Below are positions 16,674 to 24,447 of a stretch of DNA of 64,000 nt, piece after piece (within the stretch, counting starts at the first letter, position 1; each line of letters begins with the position of its first letter). The translations under genes and the position numbers were made by a program. The notes under the pieces are model-generated. The model did no database searches. It saw nothing but the letters and a program-made list of their open reading frames with translations, and had not been told where the DNA came from. Origin of the DNA: an uncultured Oscillospiraceae bacterium (GTDB lineage Bacteria; Bacillota; Clostridia; Oscillospirales; Oscillospiraceae); NCBI GenBank assembly GCA_910585155.1, contig CAJUEC010000009.1:1-64000 (forward strand), given 5' to 3'.

Positions 16674-17111
16674 TCACAATCCCAATTTCAGTTTGATGGC
16701 GGGGACATACTGGCGGTTGGCCACCACCACCTCGCCGTTGGACATGGTCAGCCGCAGCCGCCCCCCGAAGTCGGGGCGCAGCGAGCGCACTTGTCCAAAA
16801 TTCACGATGGCCGACTTGCTCACCCGGACGAAGTCCCACCCGGCCAGCTGCTCCTCCAGCTCGTACAGCCGCAGGCGGGTCTCATACACCCCGCCCGCCG
16901 TGTACAGGAAGGTGCCCCGGTCCACCGTGTCGATGTAGAGCACCTGCTCCCCGTCCAGGATGCAGGTCTCGCCGTCCCTCTCCCCGGTGAGCCGGGCATC
17001 GGACAGCCGCAGCAGCTCCACCAGCCGGGCGGTCTGGGCATCCAGCCGGGGGCAGCGAACGGTCACCTCCGTCTGCTCCAGCCCTGGGCACTCCTCCACG
17101 GTCACTTTCAT
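16674..17111 (-). CDS. LytTR DNA-binding domain regulator
   Basis: A 145-residue protein with no receiver domain. After an N-terminal segment of about 45 residues, the LytTR domain shows DGEQVLYIDTVDRGTFLYT, then YELEEQL and the DNA-contacting FVRVSKSAIVNFGQVRSL. Stand-alone LytTR proteins act as transcription factors controlled by a membrane partner, here the DUF3021 protein in the same operon. The start at 17109-17111 has GGAGTG upstream. A longer frame begins inside a parS site and was rejected. Confidence 0.85.
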   Translation of the reverse strand: MKVTVEECPGLEQTEVTVRCPRLDAQTARLVELLRLSDARLTGERDGETCILDGEQVLYIDTVDRGTFLYTAGGVYETRLRLYELEEQLAGWDFVRVSKSAIVNFGQVRSLRPDFGGRLRLTMSNGEVVVANRQYVPAIKLKLGL

Positions 17112-17212
17112 AACGTTCACTCCTTTTGCGATCGCACCCCCAGCATACATGACGGCCCCGCCTTTGGCAAGGGGCGCGGGCGCGACCTGCGGAAAACGCC
17201 CCCCAAGGCGCA

Positions 17213-17246
17213 AAAAGCCGGGCGCGGAATTCTCCGCGCCCGGGCC
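17213..17246 (-). terminator. GC hairpin after corA
   Basis: GCCGGGCGCGGA/TCCGCGCCCGGG around an ATTC loop, preceded by an A run on the plus strand (a T run on the minus strand). It is a good terminator for the minus-strand corA gene. Confidence 0.75.
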
Positions 17247-17250
17247 CAAG

Positions 17251-17266
17251 TGTTTCACGTGAAACA
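17251..17266. promoter_or_regulatory. parS centromere-like site (ParB/Spo0J binding)
   Basis: TGTTTCACGTGAAACA is a perfect 16-bp palindrome identical to the conserved bacterial chromosomal parS sequence bound by ParB/Spo0J. It lies between the corA stop and a terminator hairpin, outside coding sequence. parS sites cluster in the origin-proximal part of chromosomes, so this suggests, but does not prove, that the window is not far from oriC. No parA or parB gene is in the window. Confidence 0.9.
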
Positions 17267-17272
17267 TTCGTT

Positions 17273-18199
17273 TTACAGCAGGTCCTTCTTCTTCAGGATG
17301 AACCCCGCCACCGCAATGATGGCCACCGAGATGAGCAGCGGCGGCCAGAAGCTCCCGGCAAAGGGGAGCCAGCCCACATTCATGCCGTAGAAGCTGAACA
17401 CGATGTTGGGCACCGTCATGAGGATGGTGACGGAGGCCAGCAGCTTCATGATGACGTTCAGGTTGTTGGAGATGACGGAGGCAAAGGCGTCCATCATCCC
17501 CGAGATGATGTCGGAGTAGATCTGGGCCATCTCGATGGCCTGGCGCACCTCGATGAGCACGTCCTCCAGCAGGTCGTGGTCCTCCTCGTAGAGGGTGACG
17601 ATCCGCCCCCGGAGGATCTTCTCCAGCGTCACCTCGTTGGCCTTCAGGGAGGTGTTGAAGTAGACCAGGGACTTCTCCAGGTCCAGCAGCTGGATCAGCT
17701 CCTTATTCCGCTGGGACTTGTACAGCTGCCGCTCCATATGGTTGTAGGTCTTGTCAATCTGCTTGAGGTAGTTTAAGTACCGCTTGGCCACCAGCAGCAG
17801 GATGTTCAGAATGAACCGGGTGCGCTGCTCGGTGCGCACGTCCCTCACCGCCCCGGCCTGGAGGTCCCGCACCACCGAGGTCTCCTTCAGGCACACGGTG
17901 ATGATGTGCTTTTCCGTGACGATGATGCCCATGGGCAGGGTGGAGTACACCACCCCGGTCTCGTCGGTCTCCATGGCGGGGGTGTCGATGATGATGAGGG
18001 TGGAGCCGTCCTCCTTGTCGATGCGGGAGGTCTCCTCCTCGTCCAGGGCCGCCCGGAGGAAGGAGGGCTCCACCGCCAGGGTGGCGGCCACGGTGCGCAG
18101 CTCGTCCTCGCTGGGGTTGATGAGGTTCACCCAACAGCCGTCCGTCACCGCGCTGAGCTGGGTCATCCTGCCGTCCACCGTCTTGTGAATGGTCAGCAT
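17273..18199 (-). CDS. corA: CorA-family divalent cation transporter
   Basis: A 308-residue CorA/MIT-family channel for magnesium or a related divalent ion. A long cytosolic helical funnel is followed by two C-terminal membrane helices (about 250-278 and 286-304). The signature YGMN sits at the end of the first helix, followed by VGWLPF. The length fits the family. It is expressed from a minus-strand promoter about 250 bp upstream, and the leader contains strong secondary structure and a U-run terminator, so it is probably controlled by attenuation. AAAGGTG precedes the ATG. Confidence 0.92.
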   Translation of the reverse strand: MLTIHKTVDGRMTQLSAVTDGCWVNLINPSEDELRTVAATLAVEPSFLRAALDEEETSRIDKEDGSTLIIIDTPAMETDETGVVYSTLPMGIIVTEKHIITVCLKETSVVRDLQAGAVRDVRTEQRTRFILNILLLVAKRYLNYLKQIDKTYNHMERQLYKSQRNKELIQLLDLEKSLVYFNTSLKANEVTLEKILRGRIVTLYEEDHDLLEDVLIEVRQAIEMAQIYSDIISGMMDAFASVISNNLNVIMKLLASVTILMTVPNIVFSFYGMNVGWLPFAGSFWPPLLISVAIIAVAGFILKKKDLL

Positions 18200-18444
18200 A
18201 GCGTTTCACACCTTTCCCGAACCGGCGGGAACTGGGACGGCCTGAATGGCAAAAAAATCCCCCGCCGCTCCGCTTGTAAATTTTCCCATCTGTCCAGGAC
18301 AGACGGGCCAGCGGGCGCACGGGGAGGCAGCGGGCGCTGACTCAGCGGGTGCGCCGTGCTTGTAAGGGCCAACTTCGACTAAACGGATCGCTTGACACGG
18401 CGCATCTCACTTCCTTTATCCCTTCATTTGCCGCTGTCTGCGGC
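18200..18444 (-). promoter_or_regulatory. structured corA leader with internal terminator, riboswitch candidate
   Basis: The 5' untranslated region of corA is about 245 nt. It opens with hairpin GCCGC/GCGGC, then has a 9-bp stem (TGCGCCGTG with CACGGCGCA) enclosing a 35- to 40-nt internal region, then a segment CCCGCTGCCTCC that can pair with GGAGCGGCGGG immediately before seven Us at 18251-18257. A further perfect hairpin (CCATCTGTCC/GGACAGACGG, one wobble) lies between. A terminator inside the leader implies conditional read-through. I see no M-box, yybP-ykoY or NiCo consensus. Confidence 0.55.
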
Positions 18445-18451
18445 TTTTTTC

Positions 18452-18480
18452 ATTATATGCCTTTTCCGGCCCGATTGCAA
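18452..18480 (-). promoter_or_regulatory. promoter of corA leader
   Basis: On the minus strand TTGCAA (18475-18480) and TATAAT (18452-18457) are separated by exactly 17 bp. Confidence 0.8.
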
Positions 18481-18691
18481 GGAGAAAAATCATCCGGCCC
18501 GATGCGGCTATCCCCACGCGTTTTCGCGCTCCGATTGGGCGCATCGCGGGGCGGCTATCCTCGCGCTTGCAGCGGCACGCTCGGATTGGCCGCATTGCCG
18601 GGTCGCTTTCCTTCCGTCTCGGGCAAAACCCGATTTCACTGCGTGAACTCTGGGTTTTTGCCCTCGCTCCAGTCCAAGCTCCCCTATGCGG
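18481..18691. repeat. non-coding gap with short direct repeats
   Basis: No gene seen. A 23-bp sequence, GCGGCTATCCTCGCGCTTGC plus AGC, occurs at 18551-18573 and again at 18688-18710, where it contains the 3' end of dpaB. A related GCGGCTATCCCC segment lies near 18504. The gap therefore carries degenerate duplications of the dpaB end. Confidence 0.6.
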
Positions 18692-19279
18692 CTATCCTCG
18701 CGCTTGCAGCAGCGGCTGGAGCTGCTCCCCCCGGCAGGCGGCCTCCACCGCCTGGGGCACCAGGGTGAAGTCGGCCACCAGGGAGGCGGGCTTGCCTTGC
18801 CAGTCGTCCTGGCCAAAGGGGACGAAATACACGTTTTTCCGCCCCAGCATGGTCCCCAGGTTGGGGGCGGACGCCCCCAGGCCGTCGTTGGTGGACACGG
18901 CGATAATCAGCGGCCTGCCGTTGCGCAGGTGGGCCTTGGCGGCCATGGTCACCGAGCTGTCGGTGATCCCGTGGGCCAGCTTGCCCAGGGTGTTGCCGGT
19001 GCAGGGACAAATCACCAGCGCGTCCAGCAGCCCGCGGGGCCCGATGGGCTCCGCCCCGGCCACGGTGGAGATCACCCGCCGGCCGCAGACGCGCTCCATC
19101 TCCCGCATAAAGTCGTGGGCCGCGCCGAACCGGGTGTCGGTGGACGCCGCCGTCTCGGACACAATGGGCGTCACCGGCCCGAACCGGGCGGCGGTCTGCT
19201 CCAGGGCGCTCAGCGCCTGGGCCATGGTGCAAAAGGACCCGCAGAAGGCGAAGCCCACTCTCAATTCCTTGAAATTCAC
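18692..19279 (-). CDS. dpaB: dipicolinate synthase subunit B (flavoprotein)
   Basis: A 195-residue flavoprotein-family subunit of dipicolinate synthase (SpoVFB), which makes the spore-core dipicolinic acid in the mother cell. Visible are the N-terminal GFAFCGSFCTM nucleotide loop, PCTGNTLGKLA and ISTVAGAEPIGPRG. The start is GTG, overlapping the dpaA stop (GTGA), which shows translational coupling. The length matches the family. Its presence shows that the organism can sporulate. The 3' end is partly duplicated in the gap that follows. Confidence 0.92.
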   Translation of the reverse strand: MNFKELRVGFAFCGSFCTMAQALSALEQTAARFGPVTPIVSETAASTDTRFGAAHDFMREMERVCGRRVISTVAGAEPIGPRGLLDALVICPCTGNTLGKLAHGITDSSVTMAAKAHLRNGRPLIIAVSTNDGLGASAPNLGTMLGRKNVYFVPFGQDDWQGKPASLVADFTLVPQAVEAACRGEQLQPLLQARG

Positions 19280-20142
19280 AGGTCTAATTCCTCCATGATA
19301 TGATAGACGGTGTCCTTGATGTAGCGTCCGGAGGTGACGGGGGCCACCTTGCCCGGCAGGGACAGGGCCCAGATCACCCGCACCCCCAGGGCCGCCGCGG
19401 CCTCCAGATTCACCCCGCCGGGGCGGGATGCCAGGTCGATGACCAGCGCGCCCTCCTTCAGCGCGGCCAGCTCCTCCACCCCCAGCACCGGGGCGGGCAC
19501 GGTGTTGAACACCAGGTCGTAGCTGCACAGCCAGTCGGCCAGCCGGTCGGGCCCCTCGCTGCCCAGGCCCATGCCCTCGGCGGCGGCCCGCTGCTCGTAC
19601 CGCCGGGCGGACACCCACACCCGGGCCCCCAGCGCCCGCAGCCGGGGGGCCAGCGCCCGCCCCAGCCGGCCAAAGCCGATGACCAGCGCCCGGGCGTCGT
19701 GGAGGGTGATGGGCAGCTCCTCCATGGCGATTTGAATGGCGCCCTCCGCGGTGGGGATGGCGTTGAGCACCGCCAGCTCCTCCCGGGCAAAGTAGTCCCG
19801 GAGCAGCAGCTCCCGCTCCGCCGCCATCCGCTCCAGCTCCGCCCCCGCCATTCCGGCGCACACCAGCTGGCCGGGGCGCAGGGCGTCCAGCACCTGGGCC
19901 AGCCGGTGCTCCCGGGCGGACAGGGGCGCGTTCAGCCTTCCCTCCGCCCCCGCCGCCGGCAGGGGCAGCACCACGCAGTCCGCCCGGTCCGCCCCCGCCA
20001 GGGACGGCTCACACCGCGTCCCCTCCCCCCGCTCCAGGGCGTAGGTATGTACACTGTGGCCGTCGTCGGCCAGCAGGGCGGCCAGCGCCGCCTGACGGGG
20101 GTCGCCCCCCACCACCCAGATATTTTTTGCCCGCAGCATCAT
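19276..20142 (-). CDS. dpaA: dipicolinate synthase subunit A
   Basis: A 288-residue NAD(P)-binding subunit (SpoVFA), the dehydrogenase half of dipicolinate synthase. The N-terminus has IWVVGGDPRQAALAALLADDGH, and a second Rossmann loop GFGRLGRALAPRL lies in the middle. The double ATG at 20137-20142 follows GGAGGAG; either codon could be used. A longer frame was rejected because it extends through the ribosome site into the divergent ribU promoter region. It overlaps dpaB by four bases. Sporulation sigma control (late mother cell) is expected from the family, but no clear promoter was recognised. Confidence 0.92.
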   Translation of the reverse strand: MMLRAKNIWVVGGDPRQAALAALLADDGHSVHTYALERGEGTRCEPSLAGADRADCVVLPLPAAGAEGRLNAPLSAREHRLAQVLDALRPGQLVCAGMAGAELERMAAERELLLRDYFAREELAVLNAIPTAEGAIQIAMEELPITLHDARALVIGFGRLGRALAPRLRALGARVWVSARRYEQRAAAEGMGLGSEGPDRLADWLCSYDLVFNTVPAPVLGVEELAALKEGALVIDLASRPGGVNLEAAAALGVRVIWALSLPGKVAPVTSGRYIKDTVYHIMEELDL

Positions 20143-20213
20143 AAGCTCCTCCTGTCCATGTCCGTCATCAATCCAGTGTATTCCCCCCGGGGGAGGAGAG
20201 TGACACGCCGCGG

Positions 20214-20242
20214 TTGACAACCTCCCCCGCATCTGGTATACT
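20214..20242 (+). promoter_or_regulatory. promoter of FMN riboswitch-ribU
   Basis: TTGACA (20214-20219), 17-bp spacer, TATACT (20237-20242), about 25 bp before the riboswitch. Confidence 0.85.
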
Positions 20243-20267
20243 GCTGGAGACAACTGAATCGTGGTGA

Positions 20268-20378
20268 TGTCTTCAGGGCAGGGTGAAATTCCCGATCGGC
20301 GGTACAGTCCGCGAGCGCAAGGGCGCTGATTTGGTGCAATTCCAAGACCGACAGTTATAGTCTGGATTTGAAGAAGGT
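20268..20378 (+). promoter_or_regulatory. FMN riboswitch (RFN element)
   Basis: The conserved RFN blocks are present in order: TCTTCAGGGCAGGGTGAAATT, CGGCGGTACAGTCCGCGAGC, TTGGTGCAATTCC, then ACCGACAGTTATAGTCTGGAT and the closing GAAGA. Binding of flavin mononucleotide should switch the downstream expression platform to termination, lowering riboflavin transporter synthesis when FMN is plentiful. Confidence 0.97.
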
Positions 20379-20510
20379 GTGTTGACGCGGCCGGCGTTCT
20401 TGTCGGCCTGCTGCACGTTTTCCTTCAATCCCCTGCTCTGCTGACCGCTCAGCACACCTGAAAAAAATACGCCTGAAGGGCTTTTGACCCGTTCAGGTGT
20501 TACTTTTTTC
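20374..20510 (+). terminator. FMN riboswitch expression platform with terminator
   Basis: The terminator is ACGCCTGAAGGG/CCCGTTCAGGTGT followed by TACTTTTTT (20469-20509). ACACCTGAA (20454-20462) can instead pair with TTCAGGTGT, and AGGTGTG just after the aptamer can pair with CACACCT. These give the alternative pairings expected of a transcriptional switch. Confidence 0.85.
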
Positions 20511-20523
20511 AGGAGGTCTTTTT

Positions 20524-21057
20524 ATGACAGACAGGACAAAACAGCTGACCGCAGCAGGCGCGCTCTGCGCCCTGGCCTACGCCGCCACGGCGGTGGGGCG
20601 GGTCCCAATGGTGCTCTTCCTCAAGTACGACCCCAAGGACATCGTGATCGCCCTGGGCGGCCTGACCCTGGGCCCGCCCACGGCATTCGCCATCGCCCTG
20701 ACCGTCTCCCTCATGGAGATGCTCACCATCAGCGAGAACGGCGTGCTGGGGCTGGTGATGAACATCCTCTCCAGCTGCTCGTTCGCCTGCACCGCCTCCC
20801 TCCTCTACCAGAGAAGGCGGACGTTCTCCGGCGCCGCCGCCGGGCTCCTGTGCGGGTGGGGGTGCATGGTCTTGACCATGCTGCTCTGGAATTATCTGGC
20901 GGCCCCCGTCTACATGGGCTGCTCCCGGCAGGCCGTCGCGGCATTGCTGCTCCCCGCCTTTCTCCCCTTTAATCTCATCAAGGGCGGGCTGAACGCGGCC
21001 GCCGCTCTGCTCCTGTACCGGCCCCTCACAGCCGCGCTGAGGCGCTTTCGTCCATGA
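20524..21057 (+). CDS. ribU: riboflavin ECF transporter S component
   Basis: A 177-residue integral membrane S component that binds riboflavin and works with the shared ECF energising module encoded elsewhere. The family signature KYDPKDIVIALGGLTLGP lies near residues 38-55, and about six hydrophobic helices are visible. It sits directly behind an FMN riboswitch, which supports riboflavin as the substrate. The ATG at 20524 follows CAGGAGG. The four-base overlap with an in-frame extension of the next gene is not meaningful, because that gene starts later. Confidence 0.94.
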   Translation: MTDRTKQLTAAGALCALAYAATAVGRVPMVLFLKYDPKDIVIALGGLTLGPPTAFAIALTVSLMEMLTISENGVLGLVMNILSSCSFACTASLLYQRRRTFSGAAAGLLCGWGCMVLTMLLWNYLAAPVYMGCSRQAVAALLLPAFLPFNLIKGGLNAAAALLLYRPLTAALRRFRP

Positions 21058-21134
21058 ACCCGATTTTCCAATCCATGCAAGAATCCAAAAAAATGGGGTA
21101 TACTGTTCCCACCAAATACATTGGAGGGATGACC

Positions 21135-21767
21135 ATGCAAAACGACTATCAGAACTACCACAAGGGCAAGGTGGACTTCATGAAGAGCCAGACCCGGGAA
21201 AATCTGATGCGCTCCTTCGCCGGGGAGAGCCAGGCCCGCAACCGCTATACCTTCGCCGCCTCCGCCGCCCGCAAGGAGCAGCTGGAGGTGGTGGCCCGGG
21301 TGTTCGAGTTCACCGCCGACCAGGAGCGGGCCCACGCTAAGGTGTTCTACGACCTGCTGCTGCCCAGCGCGGGACAGAACATCACCATCGACGGCAACTA
21401 CCCCATCGACCTGTCCGACAAGACCCTGGACCTGCTGAAGGCGGCCCGGCACAACGAGTACCAGGAATTTGAGCACGACTACGCCGGCTTCGCCAAAACC
21501 GCCCACGAGGAGGGCTTCGACCTGATCGGCGGGCAGTTCGAGCTCATCGCCCAGATCGAGAAGGTCCACGGGGACCGCTTCGGCCAGCTGGCCGACTGGC
21601 TGGAGCAGGGGGCGCTCTTCGCCGAGAAGGGGGAGACGCTGTGGATGTGCCTGCACTGCGGGGAGATCGTCAGGTCGTCCATCGCCCCCCAGGTGTGCCC
21701 CGTGTGCCGCCATGGGCAGGGATACTTCATCCGCCTGGACATGGCCCCCTACACCGCAAGGGGCTGA
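21135..21767 (+). CDS. rbr: rubrerythrin
   Basis: A 210-residue peroxide-reducing protein of anaerobes. The N-terminal ferritin-like four-helix domain shows the di-iron ligands in GES, DQERAHAK (ExxH), EYQEFE and IEKVH (ExxH). The C-terminal rubredoxin-like domain has CLHCGE and CPVCRHG, the two CxxC knuckles for one iron. The ATG at 21135 was chosen because GGAGG lies eight bases before it. A TATACT box at 21099-21104 upstream suggests its own promoter, although the -35 is weak. Confidence 0.94.
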   Translation: MQNDYQNYHKGKVDFMKSQTRENLMRSFAGESQARNRYTFAASAARKEQLEVVARVFEFTADQERAHAKVFYDLLLPSAGQNITIDGNYPIDLSDKTLDLLKAARHNEYQEFEHDYAGFAKTAHEEGFDLIGGQFELIAQIEKVHGDRFGQLADWLEQGALFAEKGETLWMCLHCGEIVRSSIAPQVCPVCRHGQGYFIRLDMAPYTARG

Positions 21768-21810
21768 CCCCACAGCGCCGCAGAGGGACGTTAAGGGTCC
21801 CAAGACCGCA

Positions 21811-21846
21811 GAGGGGCGCCGGGCAGAGCCCGGCGCCCCTCTCTCA
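21811..21846. terminator. bidirectional terminator between convergent genes
   Basis: GAGGGGCGCCGGG/CCCGGCGCCCCTC with a 5-nt loop lies between rubrerythrin (plus) and the YfcC transporter (minus). Confidence 0.75.
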
Positions 21847-21855
21847 TCCATATGC

Positions 21856-23220
21856 TCAGTAGCCCACCGCCCCGGCCAGCAGCAGAAAGGCTGTGCCGAT
21901 GGCCAGATACAGCCCCACCAGCGGCAGAAAATACCTGAGCCACCGGGGATAGCTCACCCCGGACAGAGCCAGGCAGCTCACCAGCGTGTTGGAGATGGGG
22001 GAGACCAGGTTCACCAGCCCGTCCCCCAGCTGGAAGGCCAGCACCGCCGACTGCCGGGACAGGGACAGCGCGTCGGCCAGGGGGACCATCAGGGGCATGG
22101 CCACCGCCCCGTGGCCGGACCCCGAGGTGATGAGCAGATCCAGCAGGGCGTTGGCGTAGAACATGCCCAGCAGCTGCCCCCAGGCGGGCAGGCCCTCCAC
22201 CAGCTGGAGCAGGCCGTATACCACGCTGTCCAGAATGCCGCCCCGGACCAGCGCCAGACGCAGGGCGGCAGCCATTCCGATGGTCAGCGCGCCGGGGACC
22301 ATCTTCCGGCACCCCGCCACCAGCGAGGCGCAGATCCGGCTGCCCCCGAACCCGGCCGACACGCCGCACAGCACCCCCAGCACCAGAAAGGCGGAGGCAA
22401 TCTCCCCCACGCCCCAGCTCCGGGCGCCCACACCCCAGACCACAACGGCTATGGTCCCCAGCAGCAGCGCCATCACCGCACCCTGCCTTGGGGTGGGCGC
22501 GGGCTGGTCCGCCCAGGGCTCCTCCTCCCCCGGCAACCCGGACCACTCCGCCCTGCGCACAATATACACACTGGTCGCCCCCACCAGCACCGGCAGCAGC
22601 AGCCAGCGCAGCCACGCCCCGGAGTACAGGGGCAGCTCGGCGATGGCCTGGGCCACGCCCACGGAAAAGGGGTTGTATATCCCCGCCGCGAAGCCCGCGT
22701 TGGTGCCCAGCATCACCATGGCCATGCCGGTCCGCTCGTCGCAGCCCAGGGATTTTGCCGCCGCCATCCCCAGGGGGAGAAACACGATGGAGGCGGTGGT
22801 CAGCCCCATGGTAAAGCCAAACACGGAAAACGCCCCCACAAAGGCGGGGACCACCCACACCCTGCCGCGCCGGGCCCGCCGGACCGCCCAGGCGCACAGG
22901 GCGCCCACCGCCCCGCTGTCCAGGATGATCTCAAAGGCTCCCCCCAGCAGCAGGACAAAGGCGATCAGCTTCGGGGCGGTGCCCGAGGACAGGGCCTCAA
23001 AAATCAGCACGGGCAGCTGCCAGGGCAGCACCGGGGAGGGCTCCTGATAGGCAAAGCTGCCGGGCACCACCACCGTCTGCCCCGAGGCCTCGTGAAAGAC
23101 CCGTTCATAGCTGCCCGCCGGCACCACCCAGGTCAGCACCGCCGCCAGCAGGAGCAGCGCCGCCAGAATCAGCAGCACATGGGGCGGTTTTCGCTCCCGC
23201 CCCCGCATCTTCTCCCCCAC
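21856..23220 (-). CDS. YfcC-family membrane transporter
   Basis: A 454-residue protein with about 11-12 hydrophobic segments. The N-terminal LTWVVPAGSYER loop is characteristic of the YfcC family, whose substrates are poorly defined (basic amino acids or C4-type anions have been proposed). Further landmarks are GTNAGFAAGIYNPFSVG and SGSGHGAVAMPLMVPLAD, typical repeated reentrant-like loops. It is six bp downstream of a LacI-family regulator and probably cotranscribed with it, so its substrate may be a product of the nearby carbohydrate-degrading genes. Confidence 0.85.
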   Translation of the reverse strand: MGEKMRGRERKPPHVLLILAALLLLAAVLTWVVPAGSYERVFHEASGQTVVVPGSFAYQEPSPVLPWQLPVLIFEALSSGTAPKLIAFVLLLGGAFEIILDSGAVGALCAWAVRRARRGRVWVVPAFVGAFSVFGFTMGLTTASIVFLPLGMAAAKSLGCDERTGMAMVMLGTNAGFAAGIYNPFSVGVAQAIAELPLYSGAWLRWLLLPVLVGATSVYIVRRAEWSGLPGEEEPWADQPAPTPRQGAVMALLLGTIAVVVWGVGARSWGVGEIASAFLVLGVLCGVSAGFGGSRICASLVAGCRKMVPGALTIGMAAALRLALVRGGILDSVVYGLLQLVEGLPAWGQLLGMFYANALLDLLITSGSGHGAVAMPLMVPLADALSLSRQSAVLAFQLGDGLVNLVSPISNTLVSCLALSGVSYPRWLRYFLPLVGLYLAIGTAFLLLAGAVGY

Positions 23221-23226
23221 GGCGGC

Positions 23227-24243
23227 TCAGGGACGGCAGGCCGGGCCGGTGCTGCTGCGGACCACCAGGGAGGAATGGAAAACCTGCCTGGGCTCCACCT
23301 GCCCGCCGCCCTCAATCAGGGAAATGGCCAGCTTTATCGCCGCCCTGCCGATCTCCGCCATGGGAGTGTGGAGAGTGGTCAGCCCCATATCCGGCCAGGG
23401 GTCCACATACAGGTCGTCGTGCCCCATCACCGACACGTCGCCGGGGACGGCCAGCCCGTGGGCCTTCAGCGCCTTGATGGCCCCGATGGCCATATAGTCG
23501 CTGGCGCACCACAGGGCGGTGGGCAGCTCCCCCCGCTCCAGCAGCAGCTCCACCCCGTCCATCCCGGCGCCCATGGCGTCTCCGGCGTGCCCCGTCCGGA
23601 CAATCCGGGGGATGAGCCCCCGGCGCTCCATGGCCCGGGAGAACCCCTCCTCCTTCTGTGTGACGGTCCGGTTTTCCGGGTCGTAGGTCAGCAGGGCGAT
23701 GTCCCGGTGGCCCAGGCCGGCCAGGTGCTCCACCGCCAGCTCCCCGCTGTGGTGGTAGTCGCACAGCAGGGCGTACTCCTCCTCCGGGCCCACCTTGCCG
23801 CCGATGAAGATGGCGGGCGTGGGGCCGCAGGCGGCCTTGATGTGCGATATGTCGCTGGTGCAGGGGGCCACCACGACGGCCCCCACCTGATTGCCCACCA
23901 TCATCCGGCAGTGGCGCACCTCCAGCTCCACGCTGCGGTGGCTGCTGCCCAGCATCACGCAGTAGCCCAGCTCGGCCGCCGCCGCGCTGATCTCGTTGAA
24001 AATAAGGCCGTAGGCGGTGTTCTCCCCCATGGCGGGGACCACCATGCCAATGGCGCTGGTTCGCTGGAGGTAAAGGTTCCGGGCGGCCAGGTTGGGGGTA
24101 TACCCCACCTCCTCGGCGATCTTCTTGACCCGTTCCTTGGTGGCGGCGGAAATGTCGGGGGCGTCCCTCAGCGCCTTGGATACCGCCACATGGGACAGCC
24201 CCGCCAGCTGCCCAATGGTTTTCAGGGTTGGACGGTTCGGCAT
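23227..24243 (-). CDS. LacI-family transcriptional regulator
   Basis: A 338-residue LacI/GalR regulator: helix-turn-helix and hinge at residues 5-55 (TLKTIGQLAGLSHVAVSKAL, then VGYTPNLAARNL), followed by a periplasmic-binding-protein-like ligand domain. The effector is expected to be a sugar, but the binding residues cannot be assigned by eye. The ATG at 24241-24243 has AGAGGTG upstream, and a promoter is visible at 24281-24309. It lies between the YfcC transporter and the GH3/CBM/esterase genes and may regulate them. Confidence 0.9.
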   Translation of the reverse strand: MPNRPTLKTIGQLAGLSHVAVSKALRDAPDISAATKERVKKIAEEVGYTPNLAARNLYLQRTSAIGMVVPAMGENTAYGLIFNEISAAAAELGYCVMLGSSHRSVELEVRHCRMMVGNQVGAVVVAPCTSDISHIKAACGPTPAIFIGGKVGPEEEYALLCDYHHSGELAVEHLAGLGHRDIALLTYDPENRTVTQKEEGFSRAMERRGLIPRIVRTGHAGDAMGAGMDGVELLLERGELPTALWCASDYMAIGAIKALKAHGLAVPGDVSVMGHDDLYVDPWPDMGLTTLHTPMAEIGRAAIKLAISLIEGGGQVEPRQVFHSSLVVRSSTGPACRP

Positions 24244-24280
24244 TCTGTCTGTCACCTCTGAGTCGCTTTTATTTGCTCCT

Positions 24281-24309
24281 ATTATAGCGTGTTTTCTGCG
24301 GAAAAACAA
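24281..24309 (-). promoter_or_regulatory. promoter of lacI-yfcC operon
   Basis: Minus-strand TTGTTT (24304-24309) and TATAAT (24281-24286), 17-bp spacing. Confidence 0.7.
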
Positions 24310-24371
24310 GAGGCGTCCGCCGCTCCGGCCAGGGTGCGCCCTGTGTCCAGTACAGGGCAGCCCCAACTCCA

Positions 24372-24413
24372 ACGGCAAAGGCCGGGACACAGCTGTGCCC
24401 CGGCCTCTGCCGT
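24372..24413 (-). terminator. long hairpin after GH3 gene
   Basis: ACGGCA and AGGCCGGG blocks pair with CCCGGCCT and TGCCGT across an inner CACAGCTGTG palindrome. It lies 35 bp after the GH3 stop. There is no strong T run. Confidence 0.55.
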
Positions 24414-24447
24414 CTGAAAGGGAAAGGGAATTGTACAATCAGCTGGC

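Noticed and set aside
16674..17267. Longer LytTR protein beginning MFHVKH
   Set aside because: The extension translates a parS site and a terminator hairpin. The start at 17109-17111 gives the normal family length and has a ribosome site.
18200..18444. M-box magnesium riboswitch before corA
   Set aside because: None of the M-box conserved blocks could be found; only the generic layout (leader plus terminator) fits, so it was listed as unassigned.
18428..18452. Plus-strand terminator GCCGC/GCGGC-TTTTTT
   Set aside because: No plus-strand gene precedes it; the same bases form the first hairpin of the minus-strand corA leader next to a good minus-strand promoter.
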